Positions 43,688 through 51,949 of a stretch of 64,000 nt of DNA are shown here, piece by piece. The notes under the pieces are model-generated. The model worked only from the letters and a program-made list of their open reading frames with translations. It searched no databases and was not told the origin of the DNA. The DNA is from DAOTWC01 sp048499435 (lineage in GTDB: Bacteria; Chloroflexota; Anaerolineae; Aggregatilineales; Phototrophicaceae), in assembly GCA_048499435.1 (NCBI GenBank), contig JASNZW010000003.1, positions 434,001-498,000 of the forward strand, read 5' to 3'. Position 1 is the first letter of the stretch; every line of letters starts with the position of its first letter. The position numbers and the translations under genes are program-made.

Positions 43688-44319
43688 GCAGCTGCTGCCG
43701 GGATGAAATAGGCGCAGACGTGGTCGCCGGCCATCACGCGCGATGTGCGGCGCGGCACAGCGCCCAGCAGCCCGGCAACCAGGCGCATATCCATTTCGCA
43801 CAGCCGATCCTCATCCTGCGCCAGGTGGTGATAGGGGCAGTTGCTGGTGCACAGCAGATAGCCATCGCTGGATTCTTCCCAGTGCGCTTCATACCCCTGC
43901 TGAGTGAGATACTCGACTGTCATCGCCAGCCGCTGCTCCATAGGAACCTGCGGGATATCAGCGTCCATCACCATCAGGTCAGCCACGTCTTCCAGAATAA
44001 CGTTGATATGGTCCGCAGGCAGGTGGCGGCGCATCCCCTGGAGCAGCCCGGTCGCCAGGCGCTGGTAGTTGTTCGGGAACTGCGCAAAGGCTTTTTCGGT
44101 CAGCGCGTACACGTGCTGCGGACGCCCCGGCGTGCTGCGATGCCGCATCTGCGGCGTGGCGATCATGTCCTCTTCCTGCAGCCGCGTGAGGTGATGCCGC
44201 ACAGTAACCGCCGTGATCTCTTTGCCGCGCCGCTGCTGCAGTTCCTCGACAATATCATCTACAGTGGCTTCACCGCGCTCGCGCAGGATATCAATGATGA
44301 AACGTCGTGTCTGCTGCAT
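43672..44319 (-). CDS. SufR-like Fe-S-sensing transcriptional regulator
   Basis: The 215-residue protein has an N-terminal winged helix-turn-helix domain (TVDDIVEELQQRRGKEITAV, then VRHHLTRLQEEDMI, about 15-60) and a C-terminal domain with cysteines spaced LLCTSNCPYHHLA, RLCEMD and HVCAYFI. This matches the SufR family, whose cysteines hold a 4Fe-4S cluster that controls DNA binding to Fe-S assembly genes. The adjacent IscA-family gene supports the assignment. A palindrome between promoter and start may be its own operator. Confidence 0.85.
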   Translation of the reverse strand: MQQTRRFIIDILRERGEATVDDIVEELQQRRGKEITAVTVRHHLTRLQEEDMIATPQMRHRSTPGRPQHVYALTEKAFAQFPNNYQRLATGLLQGMRRHLPADHINVILEDVADLMVMDADIPQVPMEQRLAMTVEYLTQQGYEAHWEESSDGYLLCTSNCPYHHLAQDEDRLCEMDMRLVAGLLGAVPRRTSRVMAGDHVCAYFIPAAAADSQR

Positions 44320-44327
44320 GATGCCTC

Positions 44328-44337
44328 GAAATATTTC
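44328..44337 (-). promoter_or_regulatory. Candidate operator of the sufR-like gene
   Basis: A perfect 10 bp palindrome GAAATATTTC nine bases before the ATG and about 20 bases after the -10 element. It is AT-rich in a GC-rich genome. Its role in autoregulation is inference. Confidence 0.35.
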
Positions 44338-44355
44338 TTGTTTCCATCTGAAAAA

Positions 44356-44385
44356 AGTTTATCATTGCTGGCCGCCGCTTGTCAA
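44356..44385 (-). promoter_or_regulatory. Promoter of the sufR-like gene
   Basis: Consensus TTGACA (44385-44380), an 18 bp spacer and TAAACT (44361-44356), about 37 bases before the ATG. Confidence 0.7.
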
Positions 44386-44403
44386 ATCGCGCGGGGGGTG
44401 GCA

Positions 44404-44433
44404 TTGGCGCTTTCAGCCAGGCTGTGATACTAT
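44404..44433 (+). promoter_or_regulatory. Promoter of the pheA operon
   Basis: TTGGCG (44404-44409), an 18 bp spacer and TACTAT (44428-44433), about 75 bases before the pheA GTG. Confidence 0.5.
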
Positions 44434-44508
44434 TCTGGCCGCTTGGCGCGAACTGTTCTAAACATCCACGCCGTAAACCCACAACGCACACACTTTAAGG
44501 AGCTGGCT

Positions 44509-45357
44509 GTGTCTGCTCGCGACATCGTTGCATTTCAGGGCGTTCACGGAGCAAATTCCGAGCTGGCGATCAGACAGCATTTCGGCGACCGGGTTGAGGT
44601 CCTGCCGTGCCACGCTTTTGCTGACGTGTTTGAGGCGATTTACGCGGGCAAATCGCGCTATGGGCTGCTGCCAGTGGAAAATGCGTTCGCCGGGGCGGTC
44701 AGCAAAGCCTACGAACTGCTGATGGACGCCGACCTGCGCATCCAGGCCGATGTCATTCACCACGTCCACCACGCGCTGCTGGCGCCGGCGGGGTTAACCC
44801 ATCAGGACATCAAATTTGTGCGCTCGCACCCACAGGCGCTGGCGCAGTGTGAGCAGTATCTCAAGCGGTATGGTTTCGAGCCGATTGTCTGGCACGACAC
44901 AGCCGGGTCAGCCCGCGATCTGGCGGCGGAACCAGCGCCGTACACGGCGGTGATCGCCAGCGAGCTGGCAGGCCAGTTGTACAGCCTGAACACGCTCGAC
45001 ACCAACATCGAAGATGTACCTTATAACTTCACACGCTTTTTCATCCTCGGCCACGACGATCCGCCGCGCGGCGAGTACAACAAAACATCCATCGTGTTCG
45101 CCACGCGCAACCGCCCGGCGGCGCTGTACGAGTGCCTGGGCGAGTTCGCCACACGCGGCATTGACCTGACCAAGATTGAATCGCGCCCCCGGCGCAACCG
45201 CCCCTGGGAGCCAGTTTTCTACCTTGACTTTGAAGGACACTGGCAGGACCCGCAGTGCCAGGAAGCGCTGGCCCGGCTGGTTCAGCGTGCGTCATTTGTC
45301 AAAATGCTGGGTTCCTATCCCGCTGTTAAAACAGGGCGCGACTCGATCGGCATCTGA
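44509..45357 (+). CDS. pheA: Prephenate dehydratase with ACT domain
   Basis: It converts prephenate to phenylpyruvate in phenylalanine synthesis. In the 282-residue protein the catalytic domain begins DIVAFQGVHGANSELAI and contains YGLLPVENAFAG and an AVIASELAGQLYSL segment. The DNFTRF-type motif reads YNFTRFFIL. A C-terminal ACT domain (KTSIVFATRNRPAALYECLG to the end, with the LTKIESRP motif) binds phenylalanine for feedback inhibition. The frame is open upstream, but GTG 44509 has AAGGAG six bases before it. The next gene starts 12 bases downstream. Confidence 0.94.
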   Translation: MSARDIVAFQGVHGANSELAIRQHFGDRVEVLPCHAFADVFEAIYAGKSRYGLLPVENAFAGAVSKAYELLMDADLRIQADVIHHVHHALLAPAGLTHQDIKFVRSHPQALAQCEQYLKRYGFEPIVWHDTAGSARDLAAEPAPYTAVIASELAGQLYSLNTLDTNIEDVPYNFTRFFILGHDDPPRGEYNKTSIVFATRNRPAALYECLGEFATRGIDLTKIESRPRRNRPWEPVFYLDFEGHWQDPQCQEALARLVQRASFVKMLGSYPAVKTGRDSIGI

Positions 45358-45369
45358 AAGGGCAGCCAC

Positions 45370-46440
45370 ATGGCAGACAAACTGGACGTAGCGATTCTCG
45401 GCGCGACAGGCGCGGTCGGGCAGCGATTTGTGCAGCTTTTAGAGAACCACCCCTGGTTTGTCGTGCGCGAGGTGGTTGGCTCGGCGCGCACGGCGGGCCG
45501 GTTATACGGCGAGGCGGCTAACTGGGTGCTGGACGGCGCGCCGCCCGCTAGCGCAGCGAACCTGCGGGTGAAAGGCTCTGACGAAGCTGTCGAGTCGCCG
45601 CTGGTGTTCTCGGCGCTGCCTAAGGAGGCCGCTGACCCCTGGGAAATGGAGCTGGCGGCAGCCGGCCATGTGGTGTGCACAAACGCCTCGCTGAACCGGA
45701 TGATTGACGATGTGCCGCTGCTGCTGCCTGAAGTTAACGCCGGCCACGCGCGGCTGATAGAGATACAGCGCCAGCGGCGCGGCTGGAAAACCGGCGCGCT
45801 GGCCGCCAACTCCAACTGCACCACTATGCCGGTGGTGATGGCGCTGGCGCCTTTGCGCCGCTTCGGCATCACTAAAATCCACATGGTGAGCGCCCAGGCG
45901 ATCAGCGGCGCCGGCTACCCTGGCATCGCCTCGCTGGACATTCTCGACAACGTTATCCCCTACGTCAGCGGGGATGAGCACAAGCTGGAAACCGAAACGC
46001 TGCGGATGCTGGGCGCGCTGGAAGGCGAACAGATCACCTGGCTGGACGCCCGCACCAGCGCGGCGTGCAACCGTGTGCCGGTCGTGGACGGGCATCTGGT
46101 CAATGTCTCGGTCGAACTGGTGGAGAAGCCGTCGTTTGACGCGATAATCGCGGCGTGGCAGGCGTTTCGCGGCCCTGACCCGGTGCCGTCGCTGCCCAGC
46201 GCGCCCGCGCAGCCGGTGCAGTATCTTCCCCAGATTGACCGGCCGCAGATTCGGCGCGACCGCAATGCGGGCCGCGGCATGACGACATCAATCGGGCGGC
46301 TGCGGGAATGCCGCCTGCTGGGCTATAAATTCGCCACGCTGGCGCATAACACCGTTCGCGGCGCTGCTGGGTGCAGCATCCTCAACGCCGAGCTGCTGGC
46401 GGTGCAGGGCTATCTGCCCGGCTTCAACCCGGTTGGGTGA
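45370..46440 (+). CDS. asd: Aspartate-semialdehyde dehydrogenase, archaeal/fungal-type
   Basis: It reduces aspartyl phosphate to aspartate semialdehyde for lysine, threonine and methionine synthesis. The 356-residue protein has the NADP-binding start AILGATGAVGQRFVQLL, the catalytic cysteine in NSNCTTM and the substrate segment SAQAISGAGYPG. The SNCTTM form and length are those of the archaeal/yeast branch. It is the second gene of the pheA unit, 12 bases after pheA and 17 before the next gene. Confidence 0.93.
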   Translation: MADKLDVAILGATGAVGQRFVQLLENHPWFVVREVVGSARTAGRLYGEAANWVLDGAPPASAANLRVKGSDEAVESPLVFSALPKEAADPWEMELAAAGHVVCTNASLNRMIDDVPLLLPEVNAGHARLIEIQRQRRGWKTGALAANSNCTTMPVVMALAPLRRFGITKIHMVSAQAISGAGYPGIASLDILDNVIPYVSGDEHKLETETLRMLGALEGEQITWLDARTSAACNRVPVVDGHLVNVSVELVEKPSFDAIIAAWQAFRGPDPVPSLPSAPAQPVQYLPQIDRPQIRRDRNAGRGMTTSIGRLRECRLLGYKFATLAHNTVRGAAGCSILNAELLAVQGYLPGFNPVG

Positions 46441-46457
46441 GAGGACGGCGGAGCAGC

Positions 46458-47663
46458 GTGCGGGTACTGGTTGCCGGGGCGGATGGATACCTGGGATGGC
46501 CGCTGGTGCAGCATCTGGCGGCGCGCGGGCACGCTGTGGGCGGCGTGGACGCGCTGCTGCGCCGGGGGTGGGTGGCTGAAATCGGCGGCGACAGCGCCGT
46601 CCCGGTTTTCGACATCGGCGAACGGCGCAGCGCCTACCAGCAGCATTTCGGCCAGCCGCTGCCTTTCTGGCAGCTAAACCTGCTGGATTACGACGATCTG
46701 CGGCGCGCGCTGGCGGATTTTCAGCCCGACACAGTTGTTCACCTGGCGGAGATGCCGTCCGCCGCGTACTCGATGATTGATGCCGCGCACGCCGCTTTCA
46801 CCCAGCACAACAACGTGATCGGCAGCCTGAACCTGCTGTGGGCCATTAAGGAAATCTGCCCGCAGGCGCACCTGGTCAAGCTGGGCACGATGGGGGAGTA
46901 TGGCGCGCCGAACGTGGACATCCCCGAAGGATTTTTCGAGATCGAGTTTCGAGGCCGGCGCGATGTACTGCCGTTTCCCCGGCAGGCGGGCAGCTTTTAC
47001 CATTGGAGCAAAGTTCACGACTCAAACAACACCATGTTCGCCTGCAGGGCGTGGGGCCTGCGCGCCACAGACATCATGCAGGGCGTGGTGTTCGGCACGC
47101 GCAGCCAGGTCAGCGCCGCGGACCCACGCCTGCGGACCCGGCTTGACTTCGATCAGTGCTTTGGCACCGTCGTAAACCGGTTCTGCGCGCAGGCCGCGAT
47201 TGGACACCCGTTAACCGTTTTCGGTTCCGGCAGCCAGACGCGCGGCTTTCTGCCGCTGCGCGATTCGCTCAACTGTCTGGCCCTGGTTATTGAAAATCTG
47301 CCGGCGCCTGGCGAATATCGTGTTGTCAACCAGTTTGACCAGTGTTATACAGTTAACGACATCGCGGCGCTGGTGCAGCAGGCCGGTCAGTTGTTAGGGC
47401 TGGCTGTCGCGGCAAGCCACTACGATAACCCGCGCGTCGAACCCGAACACCATTACTACAACCCGGACCGCCGGTGTCTGGCTGAAATTGGGTACGTTCC
47501 ATCCGGGCAGATTGTGGACGAGCTGGCCCTGATGCTTGAAGACCTGCTAACGCACAGGGACCGGCTGCTGGCGAAACAGGACCTACTTATCCCCGATATC
47601 CGCTGGGATGGCACTCAGCGGCGTTCCAGGGCGCTGCACAGCGCGGGAGAAAAGCACGTATGA
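46458..47663 (+). CDS. sqdB: UDP-sulfoquinovose synthase (SQD1/SqdB)
   Basis: An extended SDR enzyme that makes UDP-sulfoquinovose from UDP-glucose and sulfite, the head-group donor of sulfolipid. The 401-residue protein has the NAD motif GADGYLGWP (8-16), a catalytic Thr in LGTMGEYGAPNVDIPEG, the YxxxK pair in SFYHWSKVHDSNN, and long agreement with plant and bacterial SQD1, including RATDIMQGVVFG, GHPLTVFGSGSQTRGFLPLR and EHHYYNP. GTG 46458 follows GGCGGAG by five bases; the longer frame overlaps asd. Its stop overlaps the next ATG by four bases. No SqdX/SQD2 transferase is adjacent, so the sulfosugar may be used differently. Confidence 0.92.
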   Translation: MRVLVAGADGYLGWPLVQHLAARGHAVGGVDALLRRGWVAEIGGDSAVPVFDIGERRSAYQQHFGQPLPFWQLNLLDYDDLRRALADFQPDTVVHLAEMPSAAYSMIDAAHAAFTQHNNVIGSLNLLWAIKEICPQAHLVKLGTMGEYGAPNVDIPEGFFEIEFRGRRDVLPFPRQAGSFYHWSKVHDSNNTMFACRAWGLRATDIMQGVVFGTRSQVSAADPRLRTRLDFDQCFGTVVNRFCAQAAIGHPLTVFGSGSQTRGFLPLRDSLNCLALVIENLPAPGEYRVVNQFDQCYTVNDIAALVQQAGQLLGLAVAASHYDNPRVEPEHHYYNPDRRCLAEIGYVPSGQIVDELALMLEDLLTHRDRLLAKQDLLIPDIRWDGTQRRSRALHSAGEKHV

Positions 47664-48970
47664 TACGGTTCAGCGAGTACGAAAAGCTCTCGGCCAGCGA
47701 AATGGCGCATATTATGCGCCGGGCGGAGACCGACATCACCGAGCTGCTGCCAACCGCGCAGGAAATCATCAATCAGGTGCGCGCGCGCGGCGATGAGGCG
47801 GTTGTGCAGTACGCCCGCCAGTTTGACGCGCCGAACTTCGCGGCCCATCTGCTGCGGGCGACGCCGGAGCATTTCGCGGCGGCCCGCCAGGCGCTGGCCC
47901 CGGACGTCATTGAAGCGATCCAACAGGCGCACGCCAATATCCATGCCTTCCACAGCGAGCAGATGCCGGAGCCGATGTGGTTTACCGAGGTCGCGCCCGG
48001 CGTGATGGCCGGCGAAAAAGTCACCTCGGTGACCAGCGCGGGCCTGTATGTGCCGCGCGGCAAGGGCGCTTTTCCGTCCGTCATGCTGATGCTGGCGATC
48101 CCGGCGGTCGTCGCAGGTGTGCCGCGCGTCGTTGTCGTGACCCCGCCCACGCCTGAAGGAACTGCTGACGCCGCTTCGCTGGTCGCGGCTGAGATCTGCG
48201 GCGTGCATGAGGTCTACGCTGTCGGAGGCATTCAGGCGGTGGCGGCGCTGGCCTACGGCACGGAAACTGTGCCGAAGGTGGCGAAGATCATCGGCCCCGG
48301 CAGCAGCTATGTGACAGCGGCGAAACGGCTGCTGTACGGCACGGTGGATGTCGGCCTGCCCGCCGGCCCCAGCGAGGCAATCATCCTGGCGGACGAGCAC
48401 GCAGACCCGCGCCTGGCGGCGCTTGATCTGCTGGTTGAGGCTGAACACGGCCCGGACTCGGCAGCCATTCTGGTGACGCACAGCCGCGCGCTGGCCGAGC
48501 AGGCGCTGGCGCTGCTGCCAGACTACATCGCCGAGCTGCCTGAATGGCGCCGCCGTTTTGTCGAGACTGTTCTGTCAAACTACGGCGGCGTGCTGCTCAC
48601 GACCAGCCTTGAGCAGTCCATCCAGTTCGTGAACGATTACGGCCCGGAACACCTGGAAGTTATGACGGCTGATCCGTTCACAACGCTTAATAAGATCAGA
48701 AACGCCGGGGAGATTCTGCTGGGGCCTCTCACGCCGATTCCCACTGCGAACTACTGCCTGGGCCTGAACGCCATTCTGCCGACCGGCGGGTTCGCGCGCA
48801 GCTTCTCATCCGTCAGTGTGCAGGATTTCCTCAAACGCAGCGGGGTAGGGTATCTCTCGCCGGAGGGGTATCAGCGGCTGCAGGGTATCGCGGCCACGCT
48901 GGCAGACTATGAGGGCTTCCCCGCGCACGCGCTGGCCATCCGCAAGCGCAGCGCCATTCTGGGGCTGTAG
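47660..48970 (+). CDS. HisD-family dehydrogenase with altered active site
   Basis: The 436-residue protein matches histidinol dehydrogenase throughout (GLYVPRGKGAFPS, AGPSEAIILAD, EAEHGPDS, NDYGPEHLEV). Against the E. coli enzyme the general-base pair Glu330-His331 and zinc-ligand positions His263 and His423 are kept. Zinc positions Gln and Asp read Glu260 and Asn364, the substrate-contacting His of NHVLPT is Ala371, and GPGN reads GPGS. It may be a divergent HisD, or act on another alcohol; the known HisD relative HpsN oxidises the sulfonate dihydroxypropanesulfonate. ATG overlaps the sqdB stop (ATGA), and no other his gene is near, so a sulfonate substrate is a reasonable hypothesis. Confidence 0.85.
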   Translation: MIRFSEYEKLSASEMAHIMRRAETDITELLPTAQEIINQVRARGDEAVVQYARQFDAPNFAAHLLRATPEHFAAARQALAPDVIEAIQQAHANIHAFHSEQMPEPMWFTEVAPGVMAGEKVTSVTSAGLYVPRGKGAFPSVMLMLAIPAVVAGVPRVVVVTPPTPEGTADAASLVAAEICGVHEVYAVGGIQAVAALAYGTETVPKVAKIIGPGSSYVTAAKRLLYGTVDVGLPAGPSEAIILADEHADPRLAALDLLVEAEHGPDSAAILVTHSRALAEQALALLPDYIAELPEWRRRFVETVLSNYGGVLLTTSLEQSIQFVNDYGPEHLEVMTADPFTTLNKIRNAGEILLGPLTPIPTANYCLGLNAILPTGGFARSFSSVSVQDFLKRSGVGYLSPEGYQRLQGIAATLADYEGFPAHALAIRKRSAILGL

Positions 48971-48973
48971 CAG

Positions 48974-50239
48974 GTGAGCGACGGCGGCCCGCTCCAGCGC
49001 ATCCAGGCGCTTCAGTTCACTGACAAAAGCCAGGCTGAAGCGCTGCTGTGCGCGTTTATCGCAGAGACGTTCGGGCTGGCTGTGCAGCGCGTGGCGCTAA
49101 GGCCGCTGGCGGTTTCGTTGAACTCGTTCAACGGCTTTCTGTGGCTGGAGAGCGGGCAGCAGTTGTTCTTCAAGACACACACCGAACCCGACAACGTTAT
49201 CGGCGAATACTACAACGCCGCCGCGCTGGCCGCCGCCGGGTATCCGGTTATCCAGCCGCTGTACGCCTCAACTGAAGCGGGCCGCCAGTTCCTGATTTAC
49301 GACGTTGTTGAGTGGCCATCGGTGTTCGATGTCGCCTGGGCCGTCGAAAACGGCGAAAACGCCGCTTTCGCAGCGCTGGAACAGGCGCAGCGGCGGGCGG
49401 ACGAAGCGCTGCTGGAGCGCTATCTGGACACGCTGGCGTGGCAGCAGGCCGACACAGCCGCTGCCGCGCCCATCCACCAGTTGTTTTATCACCGGCTCGC
49501 GCGCGGCCGTCTGGAGCGTTTCTACGGCCCGCCGCCGGGGCAGGAAGACGATAGCGGCCCGCAGATTGAGCTGCCAGGCGGCGCGCAAACCCTGCGGGCG
49601 GCGCGGCGCGCTGCCTGGGAGATCAACGGCCAGCGCTACGACTGCAATCTGGACGCGCTTATCGCCGACGCGCTGGCTGTGCTGCTGCCGGCCCAATCGG
49701 GGCCGTCAGTTATCGGCCACGGCGATGCCCACAACGGGAACGTGTTCCTCAACGCCCGCGCGCAGACGCTCATCTACTTCGACCCGGCTTTTGCTGGCCG
49801 GCATCACCCGCTGCTCGACCTCGCCAAGCCCCTGTTCCACAACGTCTTTGCCATGTGGATGTACTTCCCGCACGAGGCGGCGGCGCGAACGCCCGTTACG
49901 CTTCAGATAGAGCAGGGCAGGTGGATAGTCGAATACGATTGGCCGCTGCACCCTGTCCGGCGGCTTTTTTGGGAAAGCAAAATCCACACGGTGCTGCTTC
50001 CTCTGGCAGCGGCGCTCAGACAGCGCGGCTGGCTGCGGCCGGACTGGCGGCGCTACCTCAAGACAGCGCTGTTCTGCTGCCCCTTTCTGACGATGAACCT
50101 GGCTGATAGCGGCCGTTTCCCGCCCGCCATCAGCCTGCTGGGGCTGGCAATGGCGGTCGAGATGGGGGCAGAAAGCACGGGCCAGCGCAGCCTGCTTGAC
50201 CGCACGCTGGACGCTGTGCAAGCGCAGATAGAGGCTTAA
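48974..50239 (+). CDS. APH-fold (aminoglycoside phosphotransferase-like) small-molecule kinase
   Basis: The 421-residue protein has a protein-kinase-like fold: ATP-binding lysine in FFKTHTEPDN (Lys67) with Glu78 in IGEYYNA, catalytic loop HGDAHNGN (249-256) with Asp251 and Asn256, and metal Asp270 in YFDPAF. The family phosphorylates hydroxyls of small molecules such as choline, homoserine, sugars or antibiotics. GTG 48974 begins three bases after the HisD-like stop, so it is coupled to the sqdB/HisD-like genes and its substrate may be a sugar or polyol of that pathway. That is inference. Confidence 0.75.
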   Translation: MSDGGPLQRIQALQFTDKSQAEALLCAFIAETFGLAVQRVALRPLAVSLNSFNGFLWLESGQQLFFKTHTEPDNVIGEYYNAAALAAAGYPVIQPLYASTEAGRQFLIYDVVEWPSVFDVAWAVENGENAAFAALEQAQRRADEALLERYLDTLAWQQADTAAAAPIHQLFYHRLARGRLERFYGPPPGQEDDSGPQIELPGGAQTLRAARRAAWEINGQRYDCNLDALIADALAVLLPAQSGPSVIGHGDAHNGNVFLNARAQTLIYFDPAFAGRHHPLLDLAKPLFHNVFAMWMYFPHEAAARTPVTLQIEQGRWIVEYDWPLHPVRRLFWESKIHTVLLPLAAALRQRGWLRPDWRRYLKTALFCCPFLTMNLADSGRFPPAISLLGLAMAVEMGAESTGQRSLLDRTLDAVQAQIEA

Positions 50240-50270
50240 CACGGCGAATCTGGCGCGAATTGCTTCACTT

Positions 50271-50300
50271 TTGTTTTCGCTCTATACTTGCAGATATAAT
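50271..50300 (+). promoter_or_regulatory. Promoter of the SH3b protein gene
   Basis: TTGTTT (50271-50276), an 18 bp spacer and TATAAT (50295-50300), 70 bases before the ATG at 50371. Confidence 0.65.
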
Positions 50301-50370
50301 TTCTTTGGCGCAGCAGTACACGCCATCGGCGCAGCACGGGGAAGGGCGAGCTTCTTTCAGGAGGGATGCA

Positions 50371-51867
50371 ATGAAATTTTCAAAAGCGGTTGTGCTATTC
50401 CTTTTTGCAGCACTGCTTCTGGCTCTGGTCGGCCCTGGCGTTACGGCGCTGGCCGCGCCAGTGGAACAGCAGGTGCAGTTTGCCACACCGATTATGGTAG
50501 TTAACGCCAGCTTCTTAAACGTGCGCACCGGGCCTGGTGTGCAGTACAGCGTGCTGATTACGGTCGTGGGCGGCACAGAGCTTCCCGTGTTAGGCCGCGC
50601 GCGCGACAACGTCTGGTTCCAGGTCTCTACGGTGGTCGGCGTTGGCTGGGTCAACGCGGAGTTCACCATTCCGCGCGGTGAGTTTACCAACGTTCCTTAT
50701 GTTGATTTTAACCTGGCTGAAGCCGTCGCTGCCGCGCCTGGCGCAGCGGTTATCGGCCTGCCTGACGGCCAGGGCGGCGGCGGCGCGCCGGCGGCGTCTG
50801 GCGCGCCAGCCAGCGGCGGCATCCCCTTTGTCGCCGGCACAACCGCTGACGGCAAGCCGATCGTCGTTTCCCCCAACGAGCGCTTTCGCGCGCTGATCAA
50901 CGTGGAGGCTGTTAACCTGCGTGAGCAGCCGTTCGGCGCCGCGACACCCCTCACAACGCTGTTCCGCAACGACAGCTTTGACTATCCTATCGTAGGGATC
51001 ACGCGCGACAGCGAAAACGTTGATTGGATCGCGCTGGTCGCGCCGGAGGTCGGGACGGGGTGGGTTGAAGCGCCCAAACTGACGCTCAGGCTGTCCGGCG
51101 CTTATCACACCGTGGTGGTGGTGGTCGCGCAGACCATCGGCATGGGCGACACACCTGGCACAGGCAGCACGCACCTGCCAATCCTGACCGCCGGGCGGGA
51201 AGGTTTCCTGGTCGGGGCCAGCCGCGACGGCGGCTACGTGCAGATCGAACTGGGCGGCGGCGAAACAGGCTGGGTCCCGCTAAACGCAGTGCAGACGCGC
51301 AGCGGCACGCCCACTGACGGGCTTAACCTGACGCAGCAGCCGCCTGCCGCGCCAGGGGCGGGCGGCGGCGGTGTGCCTGTGCGTCCCAGCCTGGCCGTTC
51401 CCCACATTGTCGTTAACACGTCCTTCCTGAATGTCCGCAGCGGGCCGGGCGCGCAGTTTATGCCTGTGGCCACCGCCGCCGGCGGCTCAGAGTTCTCGGT
51501 TGTTGGCCGCACCCCAGACGGCGTCTGGCTGCTGGTGCAGGGGCCGTTCGGCCAGGGGTGGGTTAACCAGGAATTCGTTGTTTTCCGCGGGGTCTATGAC
51601 AATGTAGCCATCATCCCTTACGCCTCAGCTGCTGGCGTGCTGGCCACGCCCACAGTTGTCATTGGCGGCCCAACAGTCCTCTACGTTGCGCCAGGAACTA
51701 ACTTTGGCGCCGCCGGGACGATCACCGGACCGGCTGAGGTCCCCATTGTCGCGCGCACGGCTGACGGCACATGGGTGCAGGTTAATACCTCACTCGGCTT
51801 CGGCTGGGTGCTGGCCGCCCAGGTACAGCTGCGGGGCGATATCAGCCTGATCCCCGTTGTCGGTTAA
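50371..51867 (+). CDS. Secreted protein with four SH3b-type domains
   Basis: The 498-residue exported protein has a signal peptide of about 29 residues ending ALAAP. SH3b-like domains lie at about 38-108 (NASFLNVRTGPGVQYSVL), 170-235 (VNLREQPFGAATPLTTLF), 345-415 (NTSFLNVRSGPGAQFMPV) and 428-495, with another poorly matching segment between the second and third. Gly/Ala/Pro-rich linkers separate them. It likely binds the cell surface or matrix; no enzyme domain is present. ATG 50371 has AGGAGGG nearby. The frame upstream of it spans the promoter and is not coding. It is followed by a terminator. Confidence 0.82.
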   Translation: MKFSKAVVLFLFAALLLALVGPGVTALAAPVEQQVQFATPIMVVNASFLNVRTGPGVQYSVLITVVGGTELPVLGRARDNVWFQVSTVVGVGWVNAEFTIPRGEFTNVPYVDFNLAEAVAAAPGAAVIGLPDGQGGGGAPAASGAPASGGIPFVAGTTADGKPIVVSPNERFRALINVEAVNLREQPFGAATPLTTLFRNDSFDYPIVGITRDSENVDWIALVAPEVGTGWVEAPKLTLRLSGAYHTVVVVVAQTIGMGDTPGTGSTHLPILTAGREGFLVGASRDGGYVQIELGGGETGWVPLNAVQTRSGTPTDGLNLTQQPPAAPGAGGGGVPVRPSLAVPHIVVNTSFLNVRSGPGAQFMPVATAAGGSEFSVVGRTPDGVWLLVQGPFGQGWVNQEFVVFRGVYDNVAIIPYASAAGVLATPTVVIGGPTVLYVAPGTNFGAAGTITGPAEVPIVARTADGTWVQVNTSLGFGWVLAAQVQLRGDISLIPVVG

Positions 51868-51888
51868 TTTACTCGAAAATATGACAGC

Positions 51889-51920
51889 TAAGAAGCGCCC
51901 AGCGTAACGGGCGCTTCTTA
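51889..51920 (+). terminator. Perfect 12 bp hairpin after the SH3b gene
   Basis: The stem taagaagcgccc (51889-51900) pairs fully with gggcgcttctta (51909-51920), with an eight-base loop. The stem base TTCTTA gives only a short T-rich end. Confidence 0.7.
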
Positions 51921-51949
51921 GTGTGTCTGCACCGTGACAGGACATCCAA

